A stretch of DNA of 20,230 bases from CAYWEP01 sp964613075 (GCA_964613075.1 CAZTFV010000013.1:1-20230), one strand, 5' to 3'. Shown: positions 1-7,217, numbered from the stretch's first letter. Notes: a model not told the origin generated them from the sequence alone. Translations and numbers: made by a program.

Positions 1-50
1 TTCTATTGCTTTTCGTGCGTTAATCGTTTAAGATTTCTCTATTATAAATC

Positions 51-1337
51 GTGAGAAAAACCTCCCGGAAACAATCAGATCGTAAAAAACAGACATCTGC
101 AGCAGTTGTAGGAATTGGTAGAGTAGGATTGCCACTTGCACTCATTTTGGCGAAAAGCGGTTATCATGTATTTGGAATTGACAAAGATAGCAAGAAGACC
201 GAGTTAATTAATAGCGGAATAATGCCTTTTATGGAACGAGGAGCAACCGTATTATTAAGAAAGGTTGTAAATAAAGATTTTCTTGCGACTGTAGACTATT
301 CGTGTATTAAACAATGTGATTATATTGTTCTCACATTGGGAACTCCCATTGATGAAAACATGAATCCTGTGTACGACCAAATCAATGCTGCAGTTAATTC
401 GATGAAAAACTATCTTCGGCCAGGACAAACCCTCATTCTTCGAAGCACCGTATCTCCTGGAACAACCCGGTATGTCAAATCAGTTATTGAGAGTCTTGAT
501 TCCTTAAAAATTGGAAAAAATTTTTTTCTTGCGTTCTGTCCGGAGCGCATTGCAGAAGGTCAAGCGCTTGAAGAGATCGCTACAATTCCGCAAATGATTG
601 GCGGCGTCAATGAGAAAAGTAGCGTAAAAGCACAGAAACTTTTCAAGACAATCGGCGTTGATACAGTACTGACGGATGACGTTTCTGCGGAACTTGCAAA
701 ATTATTTACAAATATGTATCGGTATATAAATTTTGCAATTGCGAATGAGTTTATGATACTTGCTGACTACTATAAAAGAGAGATCTATGAAGTTATACAA
801 CTTGTCAATTACGGTTACACAAGGGGAGGGGTGAGCCTGCCGGGTCTCACTGCAGGACCTTGTCTTTTTAAAGACGGTTTTTTTCTGATTTCAGATGTGC
901 CTTTTGCAGATTTGTTCTTAACTAGCTGGAAAATTAATGAGTCTGCCCCAAATTTTTTAGTAACAAAAATAAAGGAGACAACGACACTTGCTAACAAAAA
1001 AGCTGTAATTCTCGGTGTTGCATTTAAAGCTGAAATTGACGATATTCGTGCTTCGCTCAGTTTTAAGGTGAGAAAAGCATTGATTCGAGAGCGGATGAGA
1101 GTAGTTCTTCACGATCCTTATGTCAGAGAATATGCTCATCATAAAGTTGAGCCCGATGTATATCAGGTACTGAAAAAAGCAGACCTCATTTTTGTGGGAA
1201 CAAATCACAAAGTGTACAGGCAGCTTGACATAGAAAAAATAAAAAAACTCGTAAAAACAAACTGCGTCGTGTGTGACGTCTGGAACGTATTCGGTACAGG
1301 TAAACTGGTATTTAGACTAAAAGAAATTATAATGTAG
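51..1337 (+). CDS. Nucleotide-sugar (UDP-glucose/UDP-ManNAc type) dehydrogenase
   Basis: This is a cytoplasmic NAD-dependent dehydrogenase that would oxidise C6 of a nucleotide sugar to a uronic acid, giving an acidic sugar for the surface glycan. The 428-residue length is normal for the UDPGDH/WecC/TviB family. Seen: Rossmann motif GIGRVG at 21-26, STVSPGTT around 132-139, CPERIAEG at 163-170, KLFTN at 217-221, and the active-site segment GPCLFKD with Cys271, Lys274 and Asp275. The C-terminal nucleotide-sugar-binding domain carries DDIRAS and HDP. The substrate (UDP-Glc, UDP-ManNAc or UDP-GalNAc) cannot be read from these motifs. The start is GTG; an in-frame TAA lies just upstream (45-47) and no ATG occurs before the Rossmann motif, so the basic 16-residue N-terminal extension appears real. 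The 3' end overlaps the convergent GT2 gene by 11 bp. Confidence 0.93.
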   Translation: MRKTSRKQSDRKKQTSAAVVGIGRVGLPLALILAKSGYHVFGIDKDSKKTELINSGIMPFMERGATVLLRKVVNKDFLATVDYSCIKQCDYIVLTLGTPIDENMNPVYDQINAAVNSMKNYLRPGQTLILRSTVSPGTTRYVKSVIESLDSLKIGKNFFLAFCPERIAEGQALEEIATIPQMIGGVNEKSSVKAQKLFKTIGVDTVLTDDVSAELAKLFTNMYRYINFAIANEFMILADYYKREIYEVIQLVNYGYTRGGVSLPGLTAGPCLFKDGFFLISDVPFADLFLTSWKINESAPNFLVTKIKETTTLANKKAVILGVAFKAEIDDIRASLSFKVRKALIRERMRVVLHDPYVREYAHHKVEPDVYQVLKKADLIFVGTNHKVYRQLDIEKIKKLVKTNCVVCDVWNVFGTGKLVFRLKEIIM

Positions 1338-2103
1338 CTTTTGGGATTCTCACGACGACTTTTTTATTGGCGTGAAGGGAGAAGAAATGACGAGTACCGT
1401 AGAGAAACCAGCGTACGTATTCCTTCACCCATGGCCCTAGTCTAAAGGTTGATTTCCCACCGTAGAGCCTGTCAATTGAAATAATTGGTACTTCTCCTAA
1501 TCTTAGGCCTACTGCCTGACACTTAATCGCCATTTCAAATACAACTGCCCACCCGACCGGATTTGACTCAAGAGTGATATATTTGAATATATCGTTTCGG
1601 AACATCTTAAAACCCGTAGTTGCATCAGAGAGGGCAGACCCACAAAGCAGATTGAATATTTTGTTTCCAAGCTTTGAAAGCATCGCTTCAACAAAAGAGC
1701 CTCCTAATCTTCTCCCGCCGTATTTATATCTTGTACAACTGACAAAATCACAGCCCTTTTCCATAAGGCTGACCATATCTTCTATTGCTAATGTCGGTCC
1801 CACATCGTCTACCGCTAAAATTAACGTATATTTTCCATTTGACTTCTCAACCCCCGCTTTTATTGCATTGATTACTCCTTTGCCATGTTGATTGAAGATA
1901 GGTTTTATATTTGAATATTTTGTTTTCAACTTTTTAATAACTGGAACTGTGTCATCATTACGATCATCGTAAATAACAAGGATTTCGTGGGGTAAATCTA
2001 AAATCGCTTCTAAAATTTTAAGCATTAACTGAATATTGATTCCCTCGTTTCTTACAGGAAGGAGAATAGAGAGTTTAAGGTTGGTTTTAGATGCTTTTTT
2101 CAT
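1327..2103 (-). CDS. Family 2 glycosyltransferase (polyprenyl-phosphate-sugar synthase-like)
   Basis: This is a 258-residue GT-A fold glycosyltransferase of family GT2, of the type that transfers a sugar from a nucleotide donor to a polyprenyl phosphate or growing glycan at the inner face of the membrane. Seen: N-terminal SILLPVRNEG (about 12-21), acidic YDDRNDD near 45-51, and AVDDVGPT near 97-104 as the likely metal/nucleotide-binding acidic pair. The DATTGFKMFR segment is typical of the DPM1-like branch. No long hydrophobic C-terminal segment is seen, so it is probably a soluble or peripheral single-domain enzyme. The start overlaps the 3' end of the aminotransferase gene by 17 bp on the same strand, so translation is probably coupled, with no separate ribosome binding site seen. 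The 3' end overlaps the dehydrogenase gene tail to tail. Acceptor and sugar are unknown. Confidence 0.9.
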   Translation of the reverse strand: MKKASKTNLKLSILLPVRNEGINIQLMLKILEAILDLPHEILVIYDDRNDDTVPVIKKLKTKYSNIKPIFNQHGKGVINAIKAGVEKSNGKYTLILAVDDVGPTLAIEDMVSLMEKGCDFVSCTRYKYGGRRLGGSFVEAMLSKLGNKIFNLLCGSALSDATTGFKMFRNDIFKYITLESNPVGWAVVFEMAIKCQAVGLRLGEVPIISIDRLYGGKSTFRLGPWVKEYVRWFLYGTRHFFSLHANKKVVVRIPKATL

Positions 2104-2731
2104 GAGAAAAGAACTGTTTTATTACGTTGCAGACATATTTTACATCTGAGTCTTTCAGTGTGAAGGCTGATGGTAACCATAGGGCTTTTTGAGAAAGCCC
2201 TATGCTGTTGGGGAAAAACTTGTCGGAGAGTTTATAGGGTTTTTGGGAATGAACAGGAAACCAAAATTTTCTGTAGTCAATGTTTTTACTCTTTAAAGAC
2301 ATACAAACCTCATCCCTTTTCTCAATGATACAATCTGTCCACAATGGCAGTTCTTCATTTTTCCTATCTACTGCAAAGAGCGTGATTTCTTTCAGCCCTT
2401 TTAGATATTTTCTATAGAGTTCATTTATTTTCCACATTCGTTTCATCCTTGCCTTCACATATGACAGCTGACCCAATCCAACAGCTGCCTGAAGATCAGT
2501 AAATTTAAAATTATAACCAATACTATGATGGATATCATCTCCTCCTGTTCCTCTTGTTGGTCGTCCTTGATCTTTTAATTCTTTCAAAGATTTGTAGATT
2601 TTGTCACTATTTGTCACAATTAAGCCTCCTTGTCCAGTGGTGATGATTTTTGCAGGAGAGAAGGAAAAACATCCGGTTATACCATAAGTTCCGAGATATT
2701 TTCCTTTATGTTTTGACATAAAAGCTTCAGC
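2087..2731 (-). CDS. DegT/DnrJ/EryC1/StrS sugar aminotransferase, 5' part missing at scaffold gap
   Basis: This is the C-terminal part of a PLP-dependent nucleotide-sugar aminotransferase, which converts a keto sugar to an amino sugar in the cytoplasm. Seen: SFSPAKIITTGQGG, whose Lys (residue 28 of the visible part) matches the PLP-binding lysine of the family, and GYNFKFTDLQAAVGLGQL, matching the family GYN-x3-TD-QAA motif. The C-terminal domain is complete to the stop. Family members are usually 360-390 residues with this Lys near 180-190, so roughly 150-160 N-terminal residues lie in the run of Ns. The reading frame continues through the Ns into a formyltransferase, but that is chance framing across a placeholder gap. 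The downstream GT2 gene starts inside its last codons. Possible roles are perosamine-, viosamine- or ArnB-like; the sequence does not decide. Confidence 0.88.
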   Translation of the reverse strand, partial: AEAFMSKHKGKYLGTYGITGCFSFSPAKIITTGQGGLIVTNSDKIYKSLKELKDQGRPTRGTGGDDIHHSIGYNFKFTDLQAAVGLGQLSYVKARMKRMWKINELYRKYLKGLKEITLFAVDRKNEELPLWTDCIIEKRDEVCMSLKSKNIDYRKFWFPVHSQKPYKLSDKFFPNSIGLSQKALWLPSAFTLKDSDVKYVCNVIKQFFSHEKSI

Positions 2732-2831
2732 NNNNNNNNNNNNNNNNNNNNNNNNNNNNNNNNNNNNNNNNNNNNNNNNNNNNNNNNNNNNNNNNNNNNN
2801 NNNNNNNNNNNNNNNNNNNNNNNNNNNNNNN
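2732..2831. other. Scaffold gap of 100 Ns
   Basis: There are exactly 100 unknown bases, the usual placeholder for a join of unknown length. The left flank is mid-gene in an aminotransferase and the right flank is mid-gene in a formyltransferase. From the missing protein parts, at least about 0.5 kb of aminotransferase sequence plus the formyltransferase C-terminal region must be absent, so the true distance is larger than 100 bp and further genes could lie inside. Confidence 0.98.
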
Positions 2832-3538
2832 ACAGGGGGAAATGGTTCAAACGTCATTGCTCTTATAAAATTAAACACTTTTTTACCACTCCAGCTCCAG
2901 TTAATTTGTCCCTGATTTGGAAGCCTTTTAGGGTAGTATGTAGCCTTATTTTCATTTTGCGGTCTAGATAGAATTTTTTTTCCGGAGAGCCATTTATTGA
3001 GAAATTTTACAAATAAATCCTCTCCGACTTTTGTGAATTTGTCATAAAGCGTTTTTGCCGTATCTGTATCTTCAATTGTTATTTTTTTCTGCATAATAAT
3101 AGGTCCCGAGTCTATTCCGGCATCCATCCAGTGTACTGTCGCCCCGGTCTCTTTTTCTCCGTTGAAAATAGCCAGCGCAGTGGAGTACCTCCCTCTATAT
3201 TTGGGCAGTAACGCAGGGTGAATATTTAAACAACCAAGTGTCGGTATTTTTAAAATATCTTCCGGTATGATTTGCGTAGCGCCAATGCAAAATATAATCT
3301 CAGGTTTTAATTTTTTGATTTCGTTTATAATTTCTTTACTTTTAACCTTCTTGTTTTGAATGACAGGTAAATTATTTTCTTTAGCAAGCTTTGCTAAAGA
3401 TTCATGCCAGGTATCCAGTCCCGAATCATCGGTATTTGCGACGATGAGTTGGGGAACAACAGTGCATTTTAATAACTGCCGTAAGCAATTGACGCCTATT
3501 TGTCTCCCTCCAATAAAAACACACGTTTTTTTCGTCAT
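2832..3538 (-). CDS. Formyltransferase (sugar N-formyltransferase / Fmt-like), 3' part missing at scaffold gap
   Basis: This is the N-terminal catalytic part (235 residues visible) of a 10-formyl-tetrahydrofolate-dependent formyltransferase. Seen: CLNIHPALLPKYRG, containing the catalytic Asn and His of the family, and HWMDAGIDSGPI with the conserved Asp. An IRAM-x3-PFPP segment corresponds to the end of the catalytic domain in Fmt and ArnA, just before the gap. Beside a DegT aminotransferase and GT2 genes, the likeliest role is formylating an amino sugar made by that aminotransferase. A housekeeping methionyl-tRNA formyltransferase or an ArnA-like domain followed by another domain cannot be excluded because the C-terminus is missing. 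The start is an ATG about 27 bases downstream of a minus-strand TATAAT, with no clear Shine-Dalgarno. Confidence 0.85.
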
Positions 3539-3541
3539 TAC

Positions 3542-3570
3542 TTAATTCAGCAAAATTTCTCTCGTATTAT
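3542..3570 (+). promoter_or_regulatory. Divergent promoter for the GDP-fucose-synthase-like gene
   Basis: On the plus strand, -10 TATTAT (3565-3570) has a weak TTAATT 17 bp upstream (3542-3547). The -10 overlaps the minus-strand TATAAT by five bases, so only one of the two promoters could be occupied by polymerase at a time. The call rests on motif and position only. Confidence 0.4.
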
Positions 3571-3593
3571 ATCTTTTTGCTTGGTTATTGCAA
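3566..3593 (-). promoter_or_regulatory. Promoter for the formyltransferase operon
   Basis: On the minus strand there is a perfect -10 TATAAT (3571 down to 3566) preceded, 16 bp away, by TTGCAA (3593 down to 3588), a 4/6 match to the -35 consensus. The predicted RNA start lies about 20 bases before the ATG. The same bases form the plus-strand -10 of the neighbouring gene. Confidence 0.5.
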
Positions 3594-3632
3594 TATCTTC
3601 TAAAAAGATATTTAATAACAGGAACTATTGTG

Positions 3633-4574
3633 ATGGAAAAGAGATTGAATTATTGGAAAAATAAAAAAGTATTGGTAACCGGAGGAGCTGGGTTTTTAGG
3701 GAGTCATTTAGTTACTAAGCTTTTATCACTACAGCCAAAAGACATAATTGTTCCCAGATCAAAGGATTATGATTTGAGAAAGGCAGAAAATTGCAGGAGG
3801 ATAGTAAAGAATGTTGATATCGTCATTCACTTGGCGGCAAATGTTGGTGGAATAGGATATAACATGCGATATCCTGGAACGCTTTTCTACGACAATTTAC
3901 TTATGGGAATACATATGATAGACGAGGCTTCAAAGGCAGGGGTAGAAAAGTTTGTTGCAATAGGAACCATCTGTGCATACCCAAAATTTACTCCGATTCC
4001 ATTTCAGGAAAAAGATCTTTGGAACGGGTATCCGGAAGAAACCAATGCAGCCTATGGTTTGGCAAAAAAAATGTTGCTTGTACAATTGAGGGCATATAGA
4101 AAGCAATATGATTTCAATGGGATTTACCTTCTTCCGGTAAATATGTATGGGCCAGGTGATACATTTGATCTGGAAGTGTCCCATGTCATTCCCGCACTGA
4201 TAAAAAAGATAGAAACGGCGAGGGTACATGGATTGAAAACTGTTGAAATTTGGGGCACTGGAAAAGCGACGCGTGAATTTCTCTATGTTACCGATGCAGC
4301 AGAAGCAATCATTCTTGCTGCAGAAAAATATAATAATTCAGAACCTGTTAATATTGGCGCGGGATTTGAAATATCCATAAAAGACTTGGCGGAAAAAATT
4401 AAAAAAATGACAGGATATACTGGTAAATTACTTTTTAATAAAACTAAGCCAGATGGTCAACCAAGACGCATGGTTAGTACATCTAAAGCGAAAAAAGAGT
4501 TCGGGTTTGAAGCGAAGACTTCTTTGACTGACGGGTTACAAAATACAATTGCATGGTATAGAAAATCTCATTAG
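3633..4574 (+). CDS. fcl: GDP-L-fucose synthase-like epimerase/reductase (extended SDR)
   Basis: This is a 313-residue NAD(P)-dependent extended short-chain dehydrogenase. Known GDP-fucose synthases epimerise and reduce GDP-4-keto-6-deoxymannose to GDP-L-fucose. Seen: nucleotide-binding GGAGFLG at 17-23, AANVGGI at 68-74 (family hallmark AAKVGGI), GTICAYP with Cys114 at the position of the catalytic Cys, YGLAK with Tyr141 and Lys145, SHVIPALI with His184, and REFLYV near the substrate-binding region. All catalytic residues expected for the family are present except that a Thr stands where Ser is usual. An upstream TTG at 3588 would add 15 residues, but ATG at 3633 has AGGA nine bases before it and gives the normal N-terminus. 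No GDP-mannose dehydratase is visible here, so a related substrate is possible. It overlaps the convergent GT2 by 4 bp. Confidence 0.88.
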   Translation: MEKRLNYWKNKKVLVTGGAGFLGSHLVTKLLSLQPKDIIVPRSKDYDLRKAENCRRIVKNVDIVIHLAANVGGIGYNMRYPGTLFYDNLLMGIHMIDEASKAGVEKFVAIGTICAYPKFTPIPFQEKDLWNGYPEETNAAYGLAKKMLLVQLRAYRKQYDFNGIYLLPVNMYGPGDTFDLEVSHVIPALIKKIETARVHGLKTVEIWGTGKATREFLYVTDAAEAIILAAEKYNNSEPVNIGAGFEISIKDLAEKIKKMTGYTGKLLFNKTKPDGQPRRMVSTSKAKKEFGFEAKTSLTDGLQNTIAWYRKSH

Positions 4575-5251
4575 GGCAACGATCGGAATCTTGCCTTAAA
4601 AATTGCGAGGAGTATCAAAAAACCATCCTTCAATGCATTCACTTGTGAAGCACCTTGGTTTCTTCTTGTGTAATTTACAGGAACCTCTGCCAATCTATAC
4701 CCCATTCTCACCGACTTTATTACGGTTTCTGCTTCATATCCGAAATGAGGTTCTGTGAGTTTGAGAGATAGTAAAACAGGAGTCCGAATAGCTTTAAATC
4801 CTGCTAATGCATCATGAATTCTTCTTCCCAGAAGGACTGATGTGATAAAGGAAAGTGCGAAGTTGCCAAAGGTTCTTATTAATGGTGCTTCTCCCTGATC
4901 AATTCTATTGCCAATCGCTACATCTGCACCATTGTCAAGTGTTTTGATCAAAAGAGGAATTTCGCTGGGAAGAAACTGATAGTCTGCATCGATCTGTACA
5001 ATGTATTTTCCTTTTGCGATTTTTACAGCTTGCCAAAAATCAATTCCTTTGCCTCTTTTTTTCGAAAAACTCAGCACCTTTACTTTTTGTTTTTTTGCAA
5101 GCCCAGCTGTGTTATCCGTTGATCCGCCATCGGCGACGATAATTTCTAAAGAAAAAAACTTCTTTAGCTTTTGTATGTCAGCTATTATTTTTTCAATTGT
5201 CCTCGATTCGTTATATGTTGGCAAAATAATACTTACTTTTGCATTTTTCAT
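4571..5251 (-). CDS. Family 2 glycosyltransferase, dolichyl/polyprenyl-phosphate mannose synthase-like
   Basis: This 226-residue GT2 enzyme closely follows the soluble DPM1 layout: IILPTYNES at 8-16, VADGGSTDNT at 39-48, KKRGKG around 64-69, and the metal-binding DAD at 88-90. AGFKAIR and a GYEAE segment lie in the acceptor half. DPM1-type enzymes move mannose or glucose from GDP-/UDP-sugar to a polyprenyl phosphate, producing the donor used by GT39/GT-C membrane transferases such as those encoded downstream. There is no C-terminal membrane domain. The ATG is about 47 bases downstream of a minus-strand TATAAT (5304 down to 5299). The last bases overlap the convergent fcl-like gene by 4 bp. 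The donor sugar is not determined. Confidence 0.91.
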   Translation of the reverse strand: MKNAKVSIILPTYNESRTIEKIIADIQKLKKFFSLEIIVADGGSTDNTAGLAKKQKVKVLSFSKKRGKGIDFWQAVKIAKGKYIVQIDADYQFLPSEIPLLIKTLDNGADVAIGNRIDQGEAPLIRTFGNFALSFITSVLLGRRIHDALAGFKAIRTPVLLSLKLTEPHFGYEAETVIKSVRMGYRLAEVPVNYTRRNQGASQVNALKDGFLILLAIFKARFRSLP

Positions 5252-5274
5252 ATGTGGAAAAACACTTTTAAGAA

Positions 5275-5303
5275 TTGCATCATCCTCAGGTTCATAGTAT
5301 TAT
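5275..5303 (+). promoter_or_regulatory. Promoter for the epimerase gene
   Basis: TTGCAT (5275-5280) and TATTAT (5298-5303) are separated by 17 bp. There are 13 bases from the -10 to the ATG at 5317, so the predicted leader is only about 6-7 nt. The 11 bases GTATTATATCT (5297-5307) are identical to 3564-3574 in the earlier divergent region. Confidence 0.5.
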
Positions 5304-5304
5304 A
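5299..5304 (-). promoter_or_regulatory. -10 element upstream of the DPM1-like GT2
   Basis: The minus strand reads TATAAT here, about 47 bases before the GT2 start. I found no convincing -35 at 16-18 bp. It overlaps the plus-strand -10 of the divergent epimerase gene. Confidence 0.35.
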
Positions 5305-5316
5305 TCTCAATCCATT

Positions 5317-6282
5317 ATGAAAATGGAAACAGTTGTGGTTACCGGTGGGAGCGGATACATTGGTACAGAGGTAGTATCTCAACTGGTTAGAGGGCAGTTT
5401 AATGTTATTGTTATTGATGTTGTCCCCCCGATAATAAAGAACAAGCGTGTAACTTTTTACAAACATGATCTGACCAGACAGATCTCCCCGAGGAAAATCC
5501 CCACCAAAGCTCATTATGTTATTCATTTAGCTGCGAAGGCAGGTGGCATAGCATTTGCAAATACATATCCGGCAAGTATTTTGCGAAGCAATCTGCTCAT
5601 TGATCTTTATGCAATTACATTTGCAAAAGAAATAAACGCAAAGCGATTCCTTTATGCCTCATCATCACTTGTGTATGAAAAGGATAAAAAAATACCGTAC
5701 AGAGAGACGCATAGAGACTTACAAACCCCATCGCTCGCATATGGACTAGCAAAATTAGTAGGTGAGAAAAATTGTGAAGCATTCCATAAAGAGTATGGAC
5801 TTCCTTTTACAATCTGTCGTTTGTTTAATGTCTATGGTGTAAATAGCTTGTCACGAACAGATCCTCATAGCCATGTCATTCCCGATTTGATGCAAAAAGT
5901 TCTTTCCAAACAATACCCTTTGACGCTGTACGGAAACGGTAATCAAACACGGAATTTTACCCACGTTAAAGATACTGCATCCGGTATAATCGCAGCATTA
6001 CTTCATCCAAAAGCTGCAAATGAAATATTTAATATTGCGGGGAATCGCGAAATAAGCATTAAAGAAATTGCACAAACGCTTTGGCAAATCACAGGACAAA
6101 GAAGAGAACTTATATTTACATGCGGTAATCAATACAATTATGACGTCGGGAGAAGCTATGCAGATATAAAAAAAATAAAAAGTATGATTGGATGGAGTCC
6201 GAAAATACGGTTTCGTCAGGGATTGAGAGAGATGGTTGAGCACTATAGAAAAATTAATGCTTCGTTTTCTGAGCAATCATGA
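5317..6282 (+). CDS. NAD-dependent epimerase/dehydratase (UDP-glucose 4-epimerase-like extended SDR)
   Basis: This is a 321-residue extended SDR acting on a nucleotide sugar in the cytoplasm. Seen: TGGSGYIG near residues 9-16, HLAAKAGGI, the Ser-rich active-site strand YASSSLVYE, catalytic YGLAK, RLFNVYG, SHVIPDLM and RNFTHVKD. It is a paralogue of the gene at 3633 and shares the AGGI and SHVIP segments. It lacks the GDP-fucose-synthase Cys (Ser-Leu-Val-Tyr instead of Cys-Ala-Tyr), so a 4-epimerase or 4,6-dehydratase type reaction is more likely than epimerase-reductase chemistry. A longer frame from 5275 would begin upstream of the predicted transcription start, so ATG 5317 (or ATG 5323) is preferred. 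The 3' end overlaps the convergent methyltransferase by 29 bp. The substrate is unknown. Confidence 0.86.
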   Translation: MKMETVVVTGGSGYIGTEVVSQLVRGQFNVIVIDVVPPIIKNKRVTFYKHDLTRQISPRKIPTKAHYVIHLAAKAGGIAFANTYPASILRSNLLIDLYAITFAKEINAKRFLYASSSLVYEKDKKIPYRETHRDLQTPSLAYGLAKLVGEKNCEAFHKEYGLPFTICRLFNVYGVNSLSRTDPHSHVIPDLMQKVLSKQYPLTLYGNGNQTRNFTHVKDTASGIIAALLHPKAANEIFNIAGNREISIKEIAQTLWQITGQRRELIFTCGNQYNYDVGRSYADIKKIKSMIGWSPKIRFRQGLREMVEHYRKINASFSEQS

Positions 6283-7174
6283 GAAATGAGTCGTGGAAGT
6301 TCATTCTTACAGGTACATCCCCGATAAACGGAATCGCATTTATCCCTTTTTTGACAATTCGGATAATGACATTTTCTCCCCGAATACGATTTATAATGTA
6401 TGAAACAGGAAAAACTCTTCCATAGTAACTTCTTGAAATAACACGAAATCCACAACCCTCAAGTAGTTGTTGAAGCGTTTGTGGCGAAAAGAGCACCAAA
6501 TGCATTCGAATAAAAAAAGGGCATTTAGCTCCGAGAATTTTTGCAAAAAGACTATCGACATTTGGTGTTGCAAGGGCAATAATGCCCCCGGGTTTAAGCG
6601 AGTTATAAATCCTTAATATAATTTTTTTGGGATCAGGCAGGTGCTCAATGACATCCCAGAGCGTTACCGCATCGAAGAAATTTTTTGGAAGCTTTGTCAC
6701 ACCAATGTCTTTTCCAATTATCAAAGCTCCATGTTTTTTTGCAATTTTTCTTGCCCAAAGTGATGGCTCTATTCCATATGGTTTCCAGCCATTTTCTTTA
6801 GCCAGTGAAAGAAAGTAACCAGCAAAACACCCAACATCAAGTAGCTTTCCCTTTTTTTTCCATTGCTCAATTTTTTTCAAATGCGAAAAGAGTATGTGTT
6901 TTCTGTGTTTTTCAGTTTCAATATATTCAGGATCGATAACTTCCTCATATCCCTTTAAGAGTCGTGCTAAATTTTCTTGGGGATTTACATAAACGAGACT
7001 ACAGTTCGTGCATCGGGTGATTTGTCCATGCTTCGTGTAATCATCGAGACTGTTTTTCAAGTTATTTCTAATCACCTCCATACGGAAATCGATTTCTGTA
7101 AGCGTTGATCGGTAGAGAATTTTATATGATCGCGAACCGCAGAGCGGACATGGAATGATAGTAAAATAATTCAT
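6254..7174 (-). CDS. Class I SAM methyltransferase with N-terminal zinc ribbon
   Basis: This 306-residue enzyme has an N-terminal four-cysteine zinc-binding module (Cys9, Cys12, Cys55, Cys58) followed by a class I methyltransferase domain of the Methyltransf_23/UbiG type. Seen: motif I LLDVGCFAGYF at 111-121, the motif II acidic residue in YGIEPS, WDVIEHLPDP as the post-II region, and LKPGGIIALATPN. This architecture is common in polysaccharide loci, where it probably O- or C-methylates a sugar, although many members are uncharacterised. It is divergent from the GT39-like gene at 7218, with a 43 bp intergenic region, and overlaps the epimerase gene tail to tail by 29 bp. The acceptor cannot be stated. 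Confidence 0.9.
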   Translation of the reverse strand: MNYFTIIPCPLCGSRSYKILYRSTLTEIDFRMEVIRNNLKNSLDDYTKHGQITRCTNCSLVYVNPQENLARLLKGYEEVIDPEYIETEKHRKHILFSHLKKIEQWKKKGKLLDVGCFAGYFLSLAKENGWKPYGIEPSLWARKIAKKHGALIIGKDIGVTKLPKNFFDAVTLWDVIEHLPDPKKIILRIYNSLKPGGIIALATPNVDSLFAKILGAKCPFFIRMHLVLFSPQTLQQLLEGCGFRVISRSYYGRVFPVSYIINRIRGENVIIRIVKKGINAIPFIGDVPVRMNFHDSFLMIAQKTKH

Positions 7175-7195
7175 ACGCGTGCTGTTATGTTGAGG

Positions 7196-7204
7196 TGATA
7201 TAAT
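7196..7204 (+). promoter_or_regulatory. Extended -10 promoter of the large glycosyltransferase operon
   Basis: TGATATAAT is a perfect extended -10 (TGnTATAAT). There is no recognisable -35 at 17 bp, which an extended -10 can tolerate. The -10 ends 13 bases before the ATG at 7218, predicting a leader of about 7 nt with no room for a Shine-Dalgarno. It is probably the main promoter for the run of plus-strand genes to the window end. Confidence 0.55.
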
Positions 7205-7208
7205 TATA
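7203..7208 (-). promoter_or_regulatory. -10 element for the methyltransferase gene
   Basis: TATAAT on the minus strand lies 28 bases before the methyltransferase ATG. It overlaps the plus-strand extended -10 by two bases. No good -35 was seen. Confidence 0.4.
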
Positions 7209-7217
7209 CAGTTTTAC

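Noticed and set aside
1..50. Promoter for the dehydrogenase at TATTATA 40-46
   Set aside because: The -10 would sit only 5 bases before the GTG start, too close for transcription to include it. It may serve a minus-strand gene outside the window, which cannot be seen.
829..852. Hairpin GTGAG...CTCAC as a regulatory structure
   Set aside because: It lies within the conserved active-site codons of the dehydrogenase, the stem is short, and there is no T-tract. It is probably incidental.
1574..1891. Plus-strand frame of 105 codons opposite the GT2 gene, and similar shadow frames
   Set aside because: The opposite strand carries clear GT2 motifs. The shadow product has no recognisable domain, start signal or context.
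2087..3538. Single 483-residue bifunctional formyltransferase-aminotransferase
   Set aside because: The middle is 100 Ns, a placeholder of unknown length. Both domains are truncated at it, so a fusion cannot be claimed.
3588..3632. TTG start at 3588 adding 15 residues to the fcl-like protein
   Set aside because: The added residues do not resemble the family N-terminus, and ATG 3633 has AGGA at good spacing. It is kept only as an alternative.
5275..5316. Upstream start at 5275 for the epimerase
   Set aside because: It lies in the putative -35 and before the predicted transcription start. ATG 5317 gives a normal Rossmann N-terminus.
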